Source of the DNA: Lottia gigantea
Lineage: Eukaryota; Mollusca; Gastropoda; Lottiidae
Reading direction: 5' to 3'
DNA: 64,000 nt
Assembly: GCF_000327385.1 (NCBI RefSeq)
Contig: NW_008709463.1
Span: forward strand, 1,780,341 to 1,844,340
How positions within the stretch are numbered: position 1 is the stretch's first letter; every line of letters begins with the position of its first letter. The notes below the pieces were generated by a model. That model saw only the letters and a list, made by a program, of their open reading frames with translations, did not search any database and was not told where the DNA came from. Of this stretch, positions 63,925 to 64,000 are shown piece by piece. Made by a program: the position numbers and the translations under genes.

Positions 63925-64000
63925 AATTTATCCAAGTCCATCCAGCTATAAATGGGAACAGATAATCCGAGAAAGATCAATGCCAAGACAAGAACCAGCT
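63925..64000 (+). mobile_element. SINE-like fragment (CAGCTATAAATGGG element)
   Basis: CCAGCTATAAATGGG, GAGAAAGATCAATGCCAAG and AGAACCAGCT match the copies at 24.71, 14.38, 3.9 and 30.8 kb. It runs off the window. Confidence 0.6.

Overview
The window is nuclear DNA of an animal. Genes have many short GT-AG introns, the sequence is AT-rich, and intergenic DNA is full of short foldback elements (MITEs), tRNA-like SINEs and minisatellites. Gene content fits a lophotrochozoan, most likely a mollusc; this is inference, since no marker gene fixes the species.

Layout. 1-27.3 kb is almost gene-free: MITEs, SINEs and at least eight tandem arrays, with one likely first coding exon of an unidentified minus-strand gene at 22.17-22.32 kb. 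27.3-34.3 kb (minus) is a complete 16-exon XRCC1 gene. SRP14 (plus, 5 exons, 34.78-36.27 kb) starts 446 bp away, head to head, across a probable shared promoter with two ETS-type sites. 36.3-40.2 kb is intergenic, with a 28-bp array. Then, all on plus: a class A GPCR in one coding exon (40.28-41.49 kb), an alpha-tubulin (42.76-44.34 kb), an alpha-galactosidase/alpha-N-acetylgalactosaminidase (8 exons, 44.99-49.75 kb) and an SLC16-type transporter (6 exons, 53.36-56.94 kb). From 58.9 kb to the right edge (minus) lie ten 3' exons of a gene joining a Methyltransf_FA (FAMeT-like) domain, a winged helix and a nucleoside-phosphorylase-like domain. It is 5'-incomplete.

Exons were joined by reading splice sites and reading phase by hand. 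In every multi-exon gene all phases agree. Products: XRCC1 623 aa, SRP14 108 aa, tubulin 452 aa, glycosidase 406 aa, transporter 523 aa. The genes do not form a pathway. XRCC1 and SRP14 are housekeeping neighbours sharing a promoter; the rest are unrelated.

Most notable: (1) the Methyltransf_FA / winged-helix / phosphorylase fusion, whose phosphorylase part lacks the Met-Glu pair of classic MTA/SAH nucleosidases; (2) a nearly identical inverted copy of XRCC1 exon 11 inside intron 14 of the same gene; (3) repeated evidence that ends or interiors of MITEs have been amplified into minisatellites, with early and late stages visible; (4) a GC-AG intron in the transporter; (5) a glycosidase stop codon overlapping its own poly(A) signal. 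No LTR, retroviral, Polinton or CRISPR feature was recognised.
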